Part shown: positions 4,836 to 5,640 of the stretch, one piece after another
Position numbering within the stretch: the stretch's first letter is position 1
Layout of the letters: the number at the start of each line of letters is the position of its first letter
From: DASQDN01 sp035630195
GTDB lineage: Bacteria > Acidobacteriota > Terriglobia > Bryobacterales > Bryobacteraceae
NCBI GenBank assembly: GCA_035630195.1
Contig: DASQLD010000249.1
Location: forward strand, 1-5,640
DNA length: 5,640 nt
Reading direction: 5' to 3'
Made by a program: the position numbers and the translations under genes
The notes under the pieces: generated by a model
The model's database searches: none
What the model was told of the DNA's origin: nothing
What the model saw: the letters and a program-made list of their open reading frames with translations, nothing else

Positions 4836-5640
4836 CTACTTACGCTTCGGCATGGCATGATGCATATCCGAAGCCGGATCTTCCACGGCAAGTTGAATGG
4901 TAATCTCCTTCTTGTCGCGAATCACTTGCACGGGAACAGTTTTCTTCGAACGAGTAGAACCAATGGACGCGCTAATTTCACGAGGGGAGGTAACACGGTT
5001 GTCATCGATTCTGACAATGACATCGCCAGCACGGAGGCCCGACTTCTCGGCAGCCGACCCGCGCACGACGGAACGCACCAAAACGCCTTCCTTGACGCCG
5101 AAATATTCGGCAAGCTGCGAATCGAGCGATTCGGCTTCGATGCCAACAATGCTGCTTCGCCAACTCATGAAGGCACGAGGAACGTCCGGTATGTTCACTT
5201 CGGGCATTTCAATCCGCGGCATCTCGATCGATCCAGCGTCGCCATAACGCGTTGTCATCCAGGTCTTGCGGGAACCGGTTTTCATTGAGAGCGTTTGGTG
5301 CGAACCATTGCGGGCGATAGAAAGCTTGACGTCCCGTCCGGGCGGCGTCTCGCGCACCATCCGCATGAACTGCTCGACTCCCTCGACCCGCTCGCCGTTG
5401 TATTCAAGAACTACGTCGCCTGTCTTGATGCCGCCCTTGGCAGCCGGACTTTCATCCTCTACCCGAGTCACTTCGACACCACGTTCCTCGCGCAGATTCA
5501 GCGCCTTTGCCCGATCGTTATCGATTTCTTGAACGCCAATTCCCAGGAAGCTGCCGTTTCCGCGCGTAACAACGATCCGTTCCGGCGCCGGTGGCTGCGG
5601 CGGTTGTGGCGGCTCGAACGTCCAACCGGCTTCGCCGGCT
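4836..5640 (-). CDS. Double-PDZ-domain protein, probably exported; N-terminus outside window
   Basis: The last 267 residues of a protein whose start lies beyond the right edge; the frame stays open to the edge. The visible part begins with a Pro/Gln-rich linker (FEPPQPPQPPAPERI). PDZ 1 is at about visible residues 28-112 (SFLGIGVQEID, then ESPAAKGGIKTGDVVLEYNG). An acidic, Met/Pro-rich linker covers 137-160. PDZ 2 is at about 164-252 (VGIEAESLDSQLAEYFGVKE, then AAEKSGLRAGDVIVRIDD). Both resemble the peptide-binding PDZ domains of HtrA/DegP-type envelope proteins. No catalytic trypsin-like domain is visible, but one could lie upstream. Acidobacteria encode many short double-PDZ proteins consisting of a signal peptide plus this architecture, so a non-proteolytic periplasmic scaffold is my first guess. 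An in-frame GTG at 5471 lies inside PDZ 1 and is not the real start. The gene is convergent with the sigma factor, with 47 bp between the stops. Confidence 0.9.
   Translation of the reverse strand, partial: AGEAGWTFEPPQPPQPPAPERIVVTRGNGSFLGIGVQEIDNDRAKALNLREERGVEVTRVEDESPAAKGGIKTGDVVLEYNGERVEGVEQFMRMVRETPPGRDVKLSIARNGSHQTLSMKTGSRKTWMTTRYGDAGSIEMPRIEMPEVNIPDVPRAFMSWRSSIVGIEAESLDSQLAEYFGVKEGVLVRSVVRGSAAEKSGLRAGDVIVRIDDNRVTSPREISASIGSTRSKKTVPVQVIRDKKEITIQLAVEDPASDMHHAMPKRK

Noticed and set aside
4836..5471. GTG at 5471 as the start of the PDZ protein
   Set aside because: It falls in the middle of the first PDZ domain, and the frame continues with conserved PDZ sequence to the window edge.

Overview
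The window reads as a piece of an Acidobacteriota chromosome, probably class Terriglobia (the Koribacter/Solibacter type). The best evidence is the pair at its left end: a short PadR-family repressor followed almost without a gap by an FtsX/MacB-type permease that has no ATPase next to it. This is the hallmark of the acidobacterial 'duplicated orphan permease' (ADOP) family and its dedicated PadR regulators. The other proteins fit that assignment: a FliA/WhiG-type sigma factor, an NtrC-type response regulator and a secreted-type double-PDZ protein. Composition is moderately GC-rich and even, with no sign of insertion sequences, phage, CRISPR arrays or recent transfer. No rRNA or tRNA gene is visible.

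Layout, left to right. (1) 1-1913, minus: an ADOP-type permease, intact in frame but cut by the left edge, so its C-terminal part is missing. (2) 1915-2244, minus: the PadR regulator, one base upstream of the permease start, so the two genes form an operon. A good promoter and an inverted repeat lie in the 54-bp gap before padR. (3) 2299-3657, minus: a complete sigma-54-dependent NtrC-family response regulator with no sensor kinase gene beside it. (4) 3658-4011: a divergent intergenic region, unusually rich in dyads. It includes a near-perfect 25-bp palindrome just before the regulator start codon and a chain of potential hairpins on the sigma-factor side. (5) 4012-4788, plus: the FliA/WhiG-family sigma factor. 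(6) 4836 to the right edge, minus: the C-terminal part of a double-PDZ protein, convergent with the sigma gene. A terminator-like hairpin for it overlaps the end of the sigma gene.

How the parts may work together. PadR probably represses its own promoter and therefore the permease. The response regulator and the sigma factor are divergent and share one control region, which puts a sigma-54 activator next to a sigma-28-type factor. Joint control is possible but is inference. No flagellar gene is present, so a motility role for the sigma factor cannot be claimed from this window.

The coding content belongs to known families, and I see no clear case for a wholly new system. The most interesting non-coding sites are the palindromic leader of the response regulator, the structured stretch upstream of the sigma factor and the symmetric operator candidate in front of padR.
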